Positions 7,752 to 17,735 of a stretch of 64,000 nucleotides of DNA are shown in pieces. Origin of the DNA: Glaciecola nitratireducens FR1064 (GTDB taxonomy: Bacteria > Pseudomonadota > Gammaproteobacteria > Enterobacterales > Alteromonadaceae); assembly GCF_000226565.1 (NCBI RefSeq), contig NC_016041.1:3968001-4032000 (forward strand), written 5' to 3'. The notes below the pieces were generated by a model, which was given only the letters and a program-made list of their open reading frames with translations, made no database searches and was not told the DNA's origin. A program made the translations under genes and the position numbers. Every line of letters begins with the position of its first letter. Position 1 is the first letter of the stretch.

Positions 7752-10379
7752 TTAGTTGATAAGCGGCGCCATGTATATACTATTTGCCATAAGCTTGTTT
7801 GTGCCATCCCAATAGCCACGGAAATGGATATTATCCACAAAGCCAATTACCGCTCCTTTGCCTACAGGCTTAACGACAATTGCCGACGTTTTACCAATGA
7901 GTTTTTGAAGCTCATCAGCGGTATAACCTGCTACCAGAGGCTTCTCTTGGTAAGTGGCAACTTCATTGAAAGGGTTATCAGACGCCTTCATTACCATATT
8001 AGATGTTTTAAATAGCGGCAACTTACTGTCTTCAAAACCAAACATTAGAGGATGGCTTAGATCAACGTCAGCTCGATAAACCGAGCCTGCAATTAATTTC
8101 TTGGCCTCTAGAGCGTCTTTGTCACCAAAACCTAAACCATCTGTGCTGAACGCTTCGTCTACTTTACTACTCGCGATAACCTCATTATCAATCCACTTCT
8201 TCTGACTAAACCAGCGAACTGCGGATTTCTGACCAATTAGCACTCCACCCTTTTTCACCCACTCTTTCATGGCTTCAGCAGTTTCGTCATTAACCGAGGT
8301 GTAAGTGCCTGAAGCAAAAACAATGTGCGTGTATTGCGAAATATCTCTGCCATTTAAATCAGATAAGTCCAACAGGGTTGCGGGCAAACCTAAGCGGGTA
8401 TCCAAATAGTGCCAAATTTCGCCAACTTCATACTGCGACGTTCCTTTGCCGCCAATCAATAATAATTTTGGCAAAGCAACAGGCGCAAATTGTCTACTGC
8501 CTAAATCGATTCCTTTCGACGTGAGACCAGAAGCGACATTGTATACATCAATGTTGAGTTCTTTCGCTTTCGCAGACAAGATATCCACTAAATTGCTTGG
8601 CTGTTCCAGTGCCATAGGAACAACGATTGCACCTTTGGAAAAGTCTCTAGATAAGGTTGAACCAGCAGCCGCAACTTGGGCGGTAAAATCAGCACCCGCA
8701 ACTCGCACTTGTACTTTATGTGTCAACAAATACTGGAGTAGAGCTGGAGAGTCATAATCGTGCCATTCGAAGGCGAATGCGTACATATTTGCATCAAGCG
8801 TTGTTTGTGCAACCTTTCTTGCAGCTGATTTTTCAGTTGATAGTTTACGCATATCTGACTTGCTCAAGCTCGAATAATTTAAATTAAACGCCAAAGGCAA
8901 GTTCCAATTCGAAACGTCATAAAAAGTATTGTCGGTAAAACGCTGACGTTCAGAAAATAAAGAACGAATGAGGCGGTATTGTGTTTGGTCGACAGGCACA
9001 ACTAATGCATTATTCGCCGCTAACTCCAAGCCATCCACATCTGCGTTTTTTGTCACAATAGAGAAGACAATTTGGTGCGATGTCAAAATTTCCTGTACGC
9101 GTTCAAATCTGCTTTGGTCTAAATTCCCTTGGATCACAAAGGCGCTGATCTTGTCATCGTTGATCAGCTTTTGTGTGTCAGAATAAAACTGCTTTTGATA
9201 CGCCAAAATTGCACTTTTATTAGCTAATGACCCGGCGAACGTAGACAGCGACGTTGTCACTTGATTTTGAATCGTGTCAGGGAAGCTTAATAAACCATTA
9301 ACAGAATCTTGCAAATGCCCGCGGCTGCTTGCCTGCTCAAATAGGATACCAATGCTGCCGTGCGCGTCTGGGTAAGTTGAACCTTTTCCGTAGTAAAAAT
9401 CATCAAAACTTTCTTGCGTAAAATACAGCTGCTTTTGGCCATCTAATGCTTGTGCATGAAAGTCACCTAAAGCGGCCGTTAAGGTCACGTTAGTGTCTGG
9501 TGTCCATGGGTTTTTACGAGAAGAAATGCCCGGTTGGAAAAAGTAAGTGCTGTCCGTCCCCATTTCATGAAAGTCTGTTAATACATGAGGGCGCCACTGA
9601 TGAAACTCAGCAATACGAGCACGACTTTCTGGGTGAGTGAGTAATAACCAATCACGATTCAAGTCAAACCAATAGTGGTTAGTTCTACCTGAAGGCCAAT
9701 GCTCTCTGTGCTCTCTATGCAATTTGTCACTGACTAAGGTTTTGCCTTTGTGTGAATTTGCCCATTGTGCAAAGCGCGAAAGACCGTCTGGATTCAATGA
9801 AGGGTCAAGTAAAATAATGTTTTCACTTAACAGCTTCTGCACTTCTGGACCGTTGGATGCGGCTAAATAATACGCCACTAGCATGGACGCATTTGCGCCT
9901 GATGGTTCGTTACCATGCACGCTATAACCCATGTTTATAATTAGCGGGGCGTCGGCAGGAGCAGATTTTCCAGAGTCTATTCTTGCAATGTGATCTGCTT
10001 TTAGTTGCTCAATGTTTGCATGATTCGCAGGGCTAGTAATCGTTAGATGTAATAGAGGACGATGCTCATGAGTACGACCAATTTCCTTTATCGTGACTCT
10101 GTCTGATGCTTCAGCTAACGCATACATGTAGTTGACCAATTGATCATGACGCACATGCCACGTGCCGACCGGATAACCGAGCACTTCAGCAGGAAGCGGT
10201 ATAGCACTATCGTAATTTTGGTCCTTGGGAAGGTAATCGATGTCGCTATTCTTTTGGCTGCTAACAATCTCATTCGCGCCGTCGCTCGCTGCATATGAAT
10301 GCATCGGAAGCGAAATACAAAACATGATGAGCATGCTGGCCATCAGACGGCGACTTTTAAAGTATTGCAGATTAAACAT
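7752..10379 (-). CDS. Secreted M14 family zinc carboxypeptidase
   Basis: A large exported peptidase of about 875 residues. The chosen ATG at 10379 has AAAGGGAT upstream and begins a signal peptide (MFNLQYFKSRRLMASMLIMFC...MHSYAASD); an upstream in-frame start would add 17 non-signal residues. The zinc motif HxxE is at about H155/E158 (HGNEPSG), followed by the family signature DLNRDW and the third ligand near H271 (DFHEMGTDSTYFF). Large M14 proteins of this type in marine gammaproteobacteria are periplasmic or extracellular carboxypeptidases. The C-terminal 400 residues include a region resembling a class I glutamine amidotransferase-like fold (LLLIGGKG... and HIVFASGTY...). It is probably nutritional, digesting peptides. 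Confidence 0.88.
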   Translation of the reverse strand: MFNLQYFKSRRLMASMLIMFCISLPMHSYAASDGANEIVSSQKNSDIDYLPKDQNYDSAIPLPAEVLGYPVGTWHVRHDQLVNYMYALAEASDRVTIKEIGRTHEHRPLLHLTITSPANHANIEQLKADHIARIDSGKSAPADAPLIINMGYSVHGNEPSGANASMLVAYYLAASNGPEVQKLLSENIILLDPSLNPDGLSRFAQWANSHKGKTLVSDKLHREHREHWPSGRTNHYWFDLNRDWLLLTHPESRARIAEFHQWRPHVLTDFHEMGTDSTYFFQPGISSRKNPWTPDTNVTLTAALGDFHAQALDGQKQLYFTQESFDDFYYGKGSTYPDAHGSIGILFEQASSRGHLQDSVNGLLSFPDTIQNQVTTSLSTFAGSLANKSAILAYQKQFYSDTQKLINDDKISAFVIQGNLDQSRFERVQEILTSHQIVFSIVTKNADVDGLELAANNALVVPVDQTQYRLIRSLFSERQRFTDNTFYDVSNWNLPLAFNLNYSSLSKSDMRKLSTEKSAARKVAQTTLDANMYAFAFEWHDYDSPALLQYLLTHKVQVRVAGADFTAQVAAAGSTLSRDFSKGAIVVPMALEQPSNLVDILSAKAKELNIDVYNVASGLTSKGIDLGSRQFAPVALPKLLLIGGKGTSQYEVGEIWHYLDTRLGLPATLLDLSDLNGRDISQYTHIVFASGTYTSVNDETAEAMKEWVKKGGVLIGQKSAVRWFSQKKWIDNEVIASSKVDEAFSTDGLGFGDKDALEAKKLIAGSVYRADVDLSHPLMFGFEDSKLPLFKTSNMVMKASDNPFNEVATYQEKPLVAGYTADELQKLIGKTSAIVVKPVGKGAVIGFVDNIHFRGYWDGTNKLMANSIYMAPLIN

Positions 10380-10588
10380 ATTTATCCCTTTAGTACTGCT
10401 CGTTGTCATACTTATAAACTGCAGTGACAATCAAATAAGCATAGAATTTGTAAAGTATTTTCATAAAGTATCAATTTGCCAGGCTATATCCTAATACGTA
10501 AGAGGCCTCTATTCCTAATCTATAAACCAATTTATTATAAAATAGTTGTAAAAACACGAATACCCGACTGTTTTACTCAGGTAATTTT

Positions 10589-10626
10589 GCTATTATAGCG
10601 GTCATAACTTAATTCCACTTGGGGAG
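10589..10626 (+). promoter_or_regulatory. Candidate nfuA promoter and strong RBS
   Basis: An extended -10 element TGCTATTAT (10589-10597) lies about 36 bases upstream of the nfuA start. A strong Shine-Dalgarno GGGGAGG (10621-10627) is six bases before the ATG. I see no convincing -35 box and no obvious IscR site. Confidence 0.4.
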
Positions 10627-10632
10627 GTCACT

Positions 10633-11211
10633 ATGATCCAGATATCCGAATCAGCACAAACACACTTCGGTAAGCTTTTATCGCAGCAAGGAGAAGGCAC
10701 GAATATCCGCGTATTTGTCGTAAATCCGGGCACCTCAACGGCTGAGTGCGGCGTTTCATATTGCCCACCAGAGGCCGTAGAAAGCACAGACGTCACACTT
10801 CCGTTTAATGGCTTTAACGCCGTTGTCGATCAAGAAAGTGCGCCTTATTTAGAAGAAGCAGAAATTGATTTTGTTACCGACCAAATGGGTTCTCAGCTGA
10901 CGCTCAAGGCGCCCAATGCCAAAGCGAAAAAGCTGAGTGATGATGCAAACTTGGTTGAACGTATCAATTATATGATTGAAACTGATGTTAATCCTGGGCT
11001 TGCAAGTCATGGCGGTAAAGTTGCTTTAGTTGAAGTGACTGAAAATGGCACTGCAGTGCTGCAGTTTGGTGGCGGTTGTAACGGCTGCTCTATGGTAGAC
11101 GTTACTTTAAAAGACGGCATTGAAAAACAAATGTTAGCGCAGTTTGCAGGCGAGATAACAGCGGTAAAAGACGCGACTGAGCATGAAGCCGGCGAGCATT
11201 CTTACTACTAA
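10633..11211 (+). CDS. nfuA: Fe-S biogenesis protein NfuA
   Basis: A 192-residue iron-sulfur carrier. The N-terminal half is a degenerate A-type (IscA-like) scaffold domain and the C-terminal half is an Nfu domain with the cluster-binding CxxC in [15 protein letters not shown]. NfuA dimers carry a [4Fe-4S] cluster to client apoproteins, especially under oxidative stress or iron limitation. The length equals the E. coli protein (191). The start is supported by the strong GGGGAGG just upstream. Confidence 0.96.
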   Translation: MIQISESAQTHFGKLLSQQGEGTNIRVFVVNPGTSTAECGVSYCPPEAVESTDVTLPFNGFNAVVDQESAPYLEEAEIDFVTDQMGSQLTLKAPNAKAKKLSDDANLVERINYMIETDVNPGLASHGGKVALVEVTENGTAVLQFGGGCNGCSMVDVTLKDGIEKQMLAQFAGEITAVKDATEHEAGEHSYY

Positions 11212-11236
11212 ACATATTAGATATTAGTAGCCATAC

Positions 11237-11280
11237 GCAATAAACTTCATTAACCTGATAAGGTCAGTGGAGTTTATTGC
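11237..11280 (+). terminator. Hairpin after nfuA
   Basis: A perfect 10-base inverted repeat, GCAATAAACT at 11237-11246 and AGTTTATTGC at 11271-11280, lies 25 bases after the nfuA stop. There is no long T-run behind it, so it may be a weak terminator or an mRNA-stabilising structure. Confidence 0.5.
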
Positions 11281-11307
11281 TAGTGCTAAAATCGAGGTGT
11301 GCGCCAA

Positions 11308-11592
11308 ATGAAAAGCTGGATAAATAACATAACTAAAGAGCCTTTGCGGCACTGGCAGCGGTTCTTGAAAGGCTTTGCCATTTTTATGGTCGGCGTTGCG
11401 TTGTGGTATTCAGAACTCGCATTGATTCACTACGGAATTTCTGACAAAGCCGTTGATATTTACAGTGACCCATCAAAGATTATAGCGCTAGTGTTTTTAA
11501 CATGCGGAACAATCATCTCGATTATCGGCTATGTGCAAATACTTGTTTGCCGTTTATTACCAAGCAAAGTTAAGCTCAACAACGGCCAGTAA
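11308..11592 (+). CDS. Small membrane protein of unknown function
   Basis: About 94 residues with two predicted membrane helices (FAIFMVGVALWYSELALIHYG and ALVFLTCGTIISIIGYVQILV) and basic ends (RHWQRFLK; RLLPSKVK). The start is placed at the ATG at 11308; a GTG nine bases upstream is also in frame. I do not recognise a family. It stands alone after nfuA and converges on the rhombotarget lipoprotein gene. Confidence 0.6.
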   Translation: MKSWINNITKEPLRHWQRFLKGFAIFMVGVALWYSELALIHYGISDKAVDIYSDPSKIIALVFLTCGTIISIIGYVQILVCRLLPSKVKLNNGQ

Positions 11593-11705
11593 AGTTAAGA
11601 CTCGCAAAAAACAATTGAATGAGACGTTTGTCAATTGCGACCTGAGCATCAAGTAATCAAAACAAACTCAGCGAATATTAAGCCGCAATTGAATTGAACC
11701 TTTGT

Positions 11706-12530
11706 TTATTGCTTACGTTTTCTCAACACGATAGTCGAACCCAACACCAGCAAAGTTAACCACATCACGCTCCCTCCGCCATAGCCTTCACGTCGCTCAA
11801 CTGTAGCAACTTTTTCTTCTTTCACGCGAGCTTTAAAATTAGCGAGTTCAATATCAAGATTTTTACTCATATCGGCTACAGCTAAGGCGTAACTTTCCAT
11901 CGACTTTTCAGCCAAAACGGCATCAATCTTAATTGCCGTAGAACTTTCTGATAATTTATTGATACCAGGAGCTCTAAACAACATTTTTTTGCTCTTTACA
12001 TCAAAAACAGCTGTGTCGACAAAGGTTTGCACCGAATTGTCATTCGCGGGTATGAGGTACATGCCCACAATTGTCCAATACAACAATGCACCTTTTTTCT
12101 CTAGTGACTGAGTCACTTGGTCATATGAGACCAAGGCCATTACGTCCACATCATACAGCCGAGAAACTTGCTCCAAAGTAGTAAAACCTTCACCACCTTT
12201 CAAATAATCACTGGGGATTATTTCAATTTTGTCTATGTAATCGTATTGTAAAAATGATTGCTTTACTTTTTCGAGCAGTTCAACTTGGCTACTTCTGTTA
12301 ATGCCATTTTGATTCCAGTTTTTGGATGGGACAAAAGCGAGCCCCACTTTGACTGGCAAGGTGAGTACTGGAATTTCTGCTGAGAGCTCCTTTCGGCTGC
12401 TTTCTTCTGGATATAAGAAGTCGATAAGACTGCTAGATACTGTATTTTTATTACCATTAAGACTAAGTAATGAACTACATGCGCTCAATACAAGCAGGCT
12501 AACAAATACGATCATTAATTTAAATTTCAT
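11706..12530 (-). CDS. Rhombotarget lipoprotein
   Basis: A 274-residue lipoprotein. The N-terminus is a clear lipoprotein signal with lipobox LSAC at about residues 15-18. The middle resembles the family of lipoproteins whose members end in a rhombosortase recognition tail. The C-terminus shows it: GYGGGS, then a membrane helix (VMWLTLLVLGSTIVL) and the basic end RKRKQ, the GlyGly-CTERM layout. Rhombosortase, an intramembrane rhomboid protease, is expected to cut at the Gly-rich motif. The molecule would thus have a lipid anchor at one end and a cleavable anchor at the other. No rhombosortase gene is in this window. The function is unknown; the gene stands alone. Confidence 0.85.
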   Translation of the reverse strand: MKFKLMIVFVSLLVLSACSSLLSLNGNKNTVSSSLIDFLYPEESSRKELSAEIPVLTLPVKVGLAFVPSKNWNQNGINRSSQVELLEKVKQSFLQYDYIDKIEIIPSDYLKGGEGFTTLEQVSRLYDVDVMALVSYDQVTQSLEKKGALLYWTIVGMYLIPANDNSVQTFVDTAVFDVKSKKMLFRAPGINKLSESSTAIKIDAVLAEKSMESYALAVADMSKNLDIELANFKARVKEEKVATVERREGYGGGSVMWLTLLVLGSTIVLRKRKQ

Positions 12531-12764
12531 TGCGTATCCTTACTAAAGTTATCGATTAACCTGACAGGGTTTTCAGTGGTGTAAACCGGCGTTGCAAAGC
12601 CTATTAGTGTTTAAGACAGTAATACAAAACACTAACTGAAATGAACTTAAAATCTAGTCAAAAAATACTCCGCTGATACTAGATTAAGCAATAAGACTAA
12701 TCAATCGCGCAAATAGTTCATTGAAGGCAACGCACGAAGCGCCCGCTTAAATCATTGGAGATTG

Positions 12765-14141
12765 TTACTTCGCACCGTCATTAAATATATGAACGCCAAA
12801 TATGCGCTGCTGCGGTTTGTTCATCAAGAATAAGTACCATGCGCCCAGAATTCCACCTCTGAATGCAAGAAAGCTGAGAAGGGCAATCCACAAGCCAACA
12901 TTACCTAAATCTGAAATAAACCACCAGATCAAGAAAAAGCCAAATGCTGCACTGAGAATCATTGAATCACGCATTGCTTTGCCTTTGCTTAAACCAACAA
13001 ATACGCCATCAAACAAGAAACACCAGTGCGCAATTAGAGGCATAAGGACCATGAGACCAAGATAGCTCGAGGCTTCTTTTTGTAAAGCAACTTGATCTGT
13101 CAGTAGCTGGATAATCTGCGCGCCAAATTGCCAGAACACAAAGGTGTATATCACCGCAAATAGGCTAGACCACCACAAGCCAACTTTGACGTGATACGCC
13201 AGCGCGGTTTCATTTTTTTTACCCTTCTCCTCGCCAACCAAAGCCTCAACTGCGTTTGCCACACCGTCCAAACCTAAGGCGATCAATGCAAAAAATTGCA
13301 TTAATATCGCGTTAGTCGCGGCAACTTGCGCCCCCATACTTGCGCCTTTAAAAGTGATAAAAGCCAGCGTGAGTTGCAGCGCTAAATTACGAAATAAAAT
13401 ATCAGAATTGAGTGTTAACAACGGTTTTAGCGAGAGCCAGTTTAGCCACGCACTTTGAAATAGCGTTATGTTTATTAGGCTTTTTGTTGCCAACAGCGAA
13501 AAGCCAAGAAGTGCGAACTCCGCCACAACAGTCGCCGCAGCAACTCCCTTCACTCCCCATCCAAGAACAAATACAAACAACAGGCTAAATACGATATTAA
13601 TAAGGTTCACGGCAACTTGAAGAATAAGCACGGTCTTTGTTTTTTGTTGGCCTATTAACCACCCCACTAAAGCCATATTGGCAAGTGCTGCAGGAGCACC
13701 CCATATTCTTACACCAAAATAAGCCTGCGTGCTTTCGGCTAGCAGCTCTGAGGATTGTGCAAAATACAGTCCAGCGTTCAGGATCGGAGATTGCAGAGCG
13801 ATGAAACAGATGCCAAGCACGAGTCCAAAAGAAACACCTTGAACTAATACCTTCGTTCGGCGTTTTTGCTCGTCAATTTCCACGTTGCCCCGACCCGCTT
13901 GGGCGCTTAAACCCGTAATCGACATTTTGAGAAAACCACAAATCCAGTAAAGCTGAGTTAGAATTAAGGTACCAATGGATGCGCCAGCCAAATAGTGAGT
14001 CGCATCCATGTGACCTAAAATTGCAGTATCCACCAAGCCTAACAAAGGCGTGGTAATATTAGCTAAGATTAACGGGAACGCTAAAAATAAGAGGTGCCAA
14101 ACTTGCGGCTTGCTTCCGCCAGATTGGATTTGTTGCGCCAT
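12765..14141 (-). CDS. MATE family efflux transporter (DinF-like)
   Basis: A 458-residue inner-membrane protein with about 12 helices in two homologous halves, beginning PLILANITTPLLGLVDTAILGHMD, the typical MATE start. MATE proteins export organic cations and drugs in exchange for Na+ or H+. The sequence is closest in style to the DinF branch (LGLVDTAILGH; GLDGVANAVEALVGEEKG in the second half). It is not next to lexA here, unlike dinF in E. coli, and no SOS box was seen upstream. Confidence 0.88.
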   Translation of the reverse strand: MAQQIQSGGSKPQVWHLLFLAFPLILANITTPLLGLVDTAILGHMDATHYLAGASIGTLILTQLYWICGFLKMSITGLSAQAGRGNVEIDEQKRRTKVLVQGVSFGLVLGICFIALQSPILNAGLYFAQSSELLAESTQAYFGVRIWGAPAALANMALVGWLIGQQKTKTVLILQVAVNLINIVFSLLFVFVLGWGVKGVAAATVVAEFALLGFSLLATKSLINITLFQSAWLNWLSLKPLLTLNSDILFRNLALQLTLAFITFKGASMGAQVAATNAILMQFFALIALGLDGVANAVEALVGEEKGKKNETALAYHVKVGLWWSSLFAVIYTFVFWQFGAQIIQLLTDQVALQKEASSYLGLMVLMPLIAHWCFLFDGVFVGLSKGKAMRDSMILSAAFGFFLIWWFISDLGNVGLWIALLSFLAFRGGILGAWYLFLMNKPQQRIFGVHIFNDGAK

Positions 14142-14237
14142 GTTACTAATTACCTTTTAGCTTCGCTGAACTGCTGATAGCATAGAAGAGTAACGCCATT
14201 ATCTTACGCGAGCAATGTTTAACCGGAGCGAGCAACA

Positions 14238-15386
14238 ATGAACACTTTTTTGAACAAATACCAAACTTTAGCATCGACATTAGCGTGCCTGCTAATAATT
14301 GGCTTATCATTTTCAACACACGCTTTTCAAATCGAAGCGAGTGAAGCGCTTAATCAAGAGACTGCTGAGTCGGCTAAAGTGAAGGCAACGCCTGGTAGCA
14401 AGCATAGCTTTGTTATTCTGCAGTATCATCATGTCAGCAGCGACACACCAAGAAGCACTTCAATTTCACCAGAAGAACTTGAGCAACATATGGCATATTT
14501 GGCCGAATACCATCAAGTTGTTTCATTACAAACGGCATTGAGTAGCATTAAAAATAAAACGCCACTTCCTGAGCGCGCGGTGGTGATTACATTTGACGAT
14601 GGTTACAAAAACATTCTAGAAAACGGACATCCTATTCTTAAAAAATACGGTTTTGAATACACTATTTTTATCAATCCATCTCAAATTGACATACTAAATT
14701 CGCAGCTATCTTGGGATGACGTGAAAAAAATGAGTAAAGAGGGCGTTACCTTCGCCAACCATACCCTCGATCACCTGCACTTACTCGACAGATATCCAAA
14801 TGAAGATAAGGCCAATTGGATAACTCGAATTAAGAGAAACATCACCATGGCAGAAGAAGCCTTAAGTGAACAGCTGGGATACTCTAAGAAATGGATAGCA
14901 TACCCATTTGGTGAGTTTGACCTAGACGTAAAGGCGATGCTTAAAGAAATGGGCTACGTAGGTTTTGGGCAGCACTCAGGAGCCGTTGGCCAATTTAGCG
15001 ATATGCAGTCGCTTCCGCGTTTCCCAGCGGCTGGGCGCTTCGCTAATCTCGACACCTTGTTGACTAAAATCAACAGCTTGGCTATGCCCGTTGTTGAAGT
15101 AAGACCCGAACGTTACGCGATGAATATAGAGGAAGTACTCGGTAAAATCGAATTCGACGTATTGCAGGATGATATTAGCCTCAACCGCATTGCCTGTTAC
15201 TTTGCCAGTGACTCCCTGCCCATCACAAAAACCGATAATGGTTTTAGCATCAATATTAAAAAGCCGTTTTATCCCGGCAGAACGAGAGTAAACTGCACCG
15301 CACCTAGCATAAAAGAGAGTGATCGCTTCTATTGGTATTCGATTCCATTTTTTACGCAAAAAGAAGACGGTACCTACTTAGATTAA
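14238..15386 (+). CDS. Exported polysaccharide deacetylase family protein
   Basis: A 382-residue protein with a signal peptide (membrane-like segment LASTLACLLIIGLSFSTHAFQ) and a NodB-homology deacetylase domain at about 60-265. Visible motifs are VVITFDDGY (catalytic Asp and metal-binding Asp), HTLDHLHL (metal-binding His pair), and WIAYPFGEFD (arginine/groove motif region). It would remove N- or O-acetyl groups from a carbohydrate in the periplasm or at the surface. About 120 C-terminal residues form a separate domain rich in beta strands, of unknown role. RBS GGAGCGAGCAAC precedes the ATG. Confidence 0.88.
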   Translation: MNTFLNKYQTLASTLACLLIIGLSFSTHAFQIEASEALNQETAESAKVKATPGSKHSFVILQYHHVSSDTPRSTSISPEELEQHMAYLAEYHQVVSLQTALSSIKNKTPLPERAVVITFDDGYKNILENGHPILKKYGFEYTIFINPSQIDILNSQLSWDDVKKMSKEGVTFANHTLDHLHLLDRYPNEDKANWITRIKRNITMAEEALSEQLGYSKKWIAYPFGEFDLDVKAMLKEMGYVGFGQHSGAVGQFSDMQSLPRFPAAGRFANLDTLLTKINSLAMPVVEVRPERYAMNIEEVLGKIEFDVLQDDISLNRIACYFASDSLPITKTDNGFSINIKKPFYPGRTRVNCTAPSIKESDRFYWYSIPFFTQKEDGTYLD

Positions 15387-15388
15387 AC

Positions 15389-15442
15389 GCATTACAGGGC
15401 GTCTGAATAACTCTAATGCGCAGTATGTGAGACTTGACGCCC
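15389..15442. other. Two interlocked inverted repeats between converging genes
   Basis: GCATTA (15389-15394) pairs with TAATGC (15414-15419), and GGGCGTC (15397-15403) pairs with GACGCCC (15436-15442). The pairs interlock rather than nest, so only one can form as a simple hairpin, or both as a pseudoknot. The region ends the deacetylase gene and faces the GNAT gene; it may be a weak two-way terminator. Confidence 0.35.
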
Positions 15443-15452
15443 CATTTCGCTG

Positions 15453-16049
15453 TTAGACGCGCAAAGCCATCCTGATAAAAGTTTGCTGCGTTGGCTCAAA
15501 TTTGTTGTGTTTTAATTCGGTAAATCCGGCTTTTAAGTAACACTTTATTGCACCAACGTTAGTTGCTTCCACATCTAGCACAATCTCTCGCTTCGCGCTT
15601 TCTTTGGTATATTCAACGGTATGAGCAATTAAGGCGCTCGCAATTCCCTTGTGTTTGCTACCGCTAAAAACAGAGACATGACCAAGACAAACTTGGTGGC
15701 TTTGTGGCGCAACAAAACAGGCATCGACGCTTTCTTTATAAGCCAAGAGATGAATGATTTGTTCAGGGCTCAAAAATTCACGCAGCGAAGAAATCGTTCC
15801 CAACTGAAACTCGGCAGGCATGACAGAAAGCCAATTGGCGCATATTCCCTCTACTGCATTTGCATGCTCAAGCGCAACCCAATGATAATTCGCACTAAAC
15901 TGACCATGAGCTTCGCTGCAAGCCTGTTGCAAATAATCTTGGGTTTGCGTAACGCCTCCAAACAAAAAACTAAGCAGCGTGGGTTCAGATGCGTATATGA
16001 GTTGAGCGATAGCAGCAGACTGCGATAGGTCACCACGCTGAATATCCAA
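15453..16049 (-). CDS. GNAT family N-acetyltransferase
   Basis: A 198-residue acetyl-CoA-dependent acetyltransferase. The acetyl-CoA binding motif is seen as GHVSVFSGSKHKGIASALIAH (the Q/RxxGxG/A loop is KHKGIA), followed by the usual EIVLDVEATNVGAIKCYLKAGF strand-helix-strand of the GNAT fold. The substrate is unknown. It begins 14 bp after the Sco gene, so it is probably carried at the tail of the cytochrome oxidase assembly operon without an obvious link to it. Confidence 0.85.
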   Translation of the reverse strand: MDIQRGDLSQSAAIAQLIYASEPTLLSFLFGGVTQTQDYLQQACSEAHGQFSANYHWVALEHANAVEGICANWLSVMPAEFQLGTISSLREFLSPEQIIHLLAYKESVDACFVAPQSHQVCLGHVSVFSGSKHKGIASALIAHTVEYTKESAKREIVLDVEATNVGAIKCYLKAGFTELKHNKFEPTQQTFIRMALRV

Positions 16050-16063
16050 CTACACTTTTCCTT

Positions 16064-16723
16064 TTAGCCTTGCTTCAACAATATAGGAACATCTACCTTC
16101 AATTCGTCCATATCACTAATAGAAAGCTTGCCCAACTCTTGCTTTGGCTTAAATCGGCCAACCACATTACCGTCGGGATTGATCACAACGATTGAAGCGC
16201 TGTGGTCAACAAGATAATTTGGGTTGCTCATATCATCGCTCATGGCGTACATCATACCCATACTGCGAACCAGCGGGAACAACTGGTCATGAGGGCCGGT
16301 GCTTGCAATAAAATCTTCATTAAAGTATTGAATGTATTCATTCAAACGTTCGGTTGTGTCTCTTCTCGGATCGACTGATAAAAACCAAACTTGCAAGGGT
16401 GTTGATGAAGCCTGTTGTGCAAGCTCAGGGTAAATTTTGTTTATTTCAGCAAGTGTAACTGGGCAAATATCGGGACAAAACGTATAGCCGACGAACGCCA
16501 ATGTCCATTTTCCCTTGAGATCGGCGTTAGTCATTGTTTGCTTGTTGTGGTTTGTAAGTACGAAGTCGTTCAGTGCGCGCGCCTGCGGATACCAACTCAT
16601 GAATTCAGTCTGTTCGCTGAGTGGTTTTTTACTAATATCGGGAGGCGCTATGGTGATTGCCAAGTAAATTCCGAGGATCAGAGAAACAACGGCAACAACA
16701 CCCACCCACTTATTTTGATTCAT
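16064..16723 (-). CDS. Sco family copper chaperone for cytochrome oxidase
   Basis: A 219-residue protein with one N-terminal membrane anchor and a periplasmic thioredoxin fold. The copper ligands are present: CxxxC in YTFCPDICPVTL and the His in YLVDHSASIVV. Sco proteins deliver copper to, or reduce, the CuA site of cytochrome c oxidase subunit II. Its place downstream of cyoE and ctaA within the oxidase region agrees with that role. Confidence 0.93.
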   Translation of the reverse strand: MNQNKWVGVVAVVSLILGIYLAITIAPPDISKKPLSEQTEFMSWYPQARALNDFVLTNHNKQTMTNADLKGKWTLAFVGYTFCPDICPVTLAEINKIYPELAQQASSTPLQVWFLSVDPRRDTTERLNEYIQYFNEDFIASTGPHDQLFPLVRSMGMMYAMSDDMSNPNYLVDHSASIVVINPDGNVVGRFKPKQELGKLSISDMDELKVDVPILLKQG

Positions 16724-16790
16724 ATCGATAAATTCTCATTTGAGGAAAAGAAAAGGCCTATTTGCATAGACCTTAAATTCGCAGGATAGT

Positions 16791-17693
16791 TTACAAAGGA
16801 ATGTAATGATCGGCCAGCAGTACAACGAATAAAATCATGAGATGGTATATCGAGTACTTAAATGTATCCATTGCAGTAGTAGACGTTGGATTGTATTTAA
16901 GCTTGATAGCGTAATACATAAAACCAGCGTTCAATACGGTAGATCCAAAGAGATAAATCAATCCGCTCATATCAACCAAGTAAGGCAATGCACACACTAA
17001 GCATAGTAGAACGGTATACAACAACACGCAGGTTTTGGTGAAATCAACGCCATGAGTCACCGGCAACATTGGAATTTCAGCTTTAGCGTAATCTTTTTCG
17101 CGGTGAATGGCTAAAGCCCAAAAATGCGGAGGTGTCCAAGTAAATACAATCAGCACCAACAATAGTGCATAGGCATGAATATCGCCAGTTACCGCAGTCC
17201 AACCTAACAAGGGAGGTGCCGCACCAGCTAAACCACCAATCACGATATTTTGTGGTGTCGCGCGTTTAAGGTAGGAAGTATAAATGACGGCATATCCGAC
17301 AAGGCTAGCTAAAGTTAACCAGGCCGTAAGCATGTTGACAAAGAGTGCTAAGAAAACAAAACCAATCGCACCAATAACGAAGGCGAAAATAAGCGCGCGT
17401 TTTGGCGACACTTTACCTGTGGCAACAGGGCGGTTAAACGTGCGAGCCATTAAGCTGTCAATTTTATAGTCAACAACATGATTGATGACGGCAGCAGAAG
17501 AAGACAGTAAACCAATGCCTAACATGCCAAAAACCAGCACTTGCGGATCAATCCACGTTTCTGTGGCAAGGCACATGCCAACCAGCGCTGTCAGCAATAA
17601 CAGCATGACCACACGTGGCTTGGTCATTTCATAATAGTCTCGCCATGTAGCTTGACTGCGAATGGACTTTGAAGCAATAGCTTGTTGGCTCAT
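16791..17693 (-). CDS. cyoE: Protoheme IX farnesyltransferase (heme O synthase)
   Basis: A 300-residue polytopic UbiA-family prenyltransferase that adds a farnesyl group to heme b to give heme O. The two Asp-rich motifs are present ([19 protein letters not shown] in the first, [15 protein letters not shown] in the second), along with TYTSYLKR-like features ([17 protein letters not shown]). Also called CtaB. It follows ctaA by about 40 bp in the same direction; CyoE makes heme O and CtaA converts it to heme A for the oxidase encoded upstream. Confidence 0.96.
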   Translation of the reverse strand: MSQQAIASKSIRSQATWRDYYEMTKPRVVMLLLLTALVGMCLATETWIDPQVLVFGMLGIGLLSSSAAVINHVVDYKIDSLMARTFNRPVATGKVSPKRALIFAFVIGAIGFVFLALFVNMLTAWLTLASLVGYAVIYTSYLKRATPQNIVIGGLAGAAPPLLGWTAVTGDIHAYALLLVLIVFTWTPPHFWALAIHREKDYAKAEIPMLPVTHGVDFTKTCVLLYTVLLCLVCALPYLVDMSGLIYLFGSTVLNAGFMYYAIKLKYNPTSTTAMDTFKYSIYHLMILFVVLLADHYIPL

Positions 17694-17735
17694 GCGCTTC
17701 TCCTTAAAAAATTGAATACAGTAGACTCATTCACG

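Noticed and set aside
12531-14237. SOS control of the DinF-like MATE gene
   Set aside because: The gene is not near lexA and I found no CTGT-N8-ACAG site before it.
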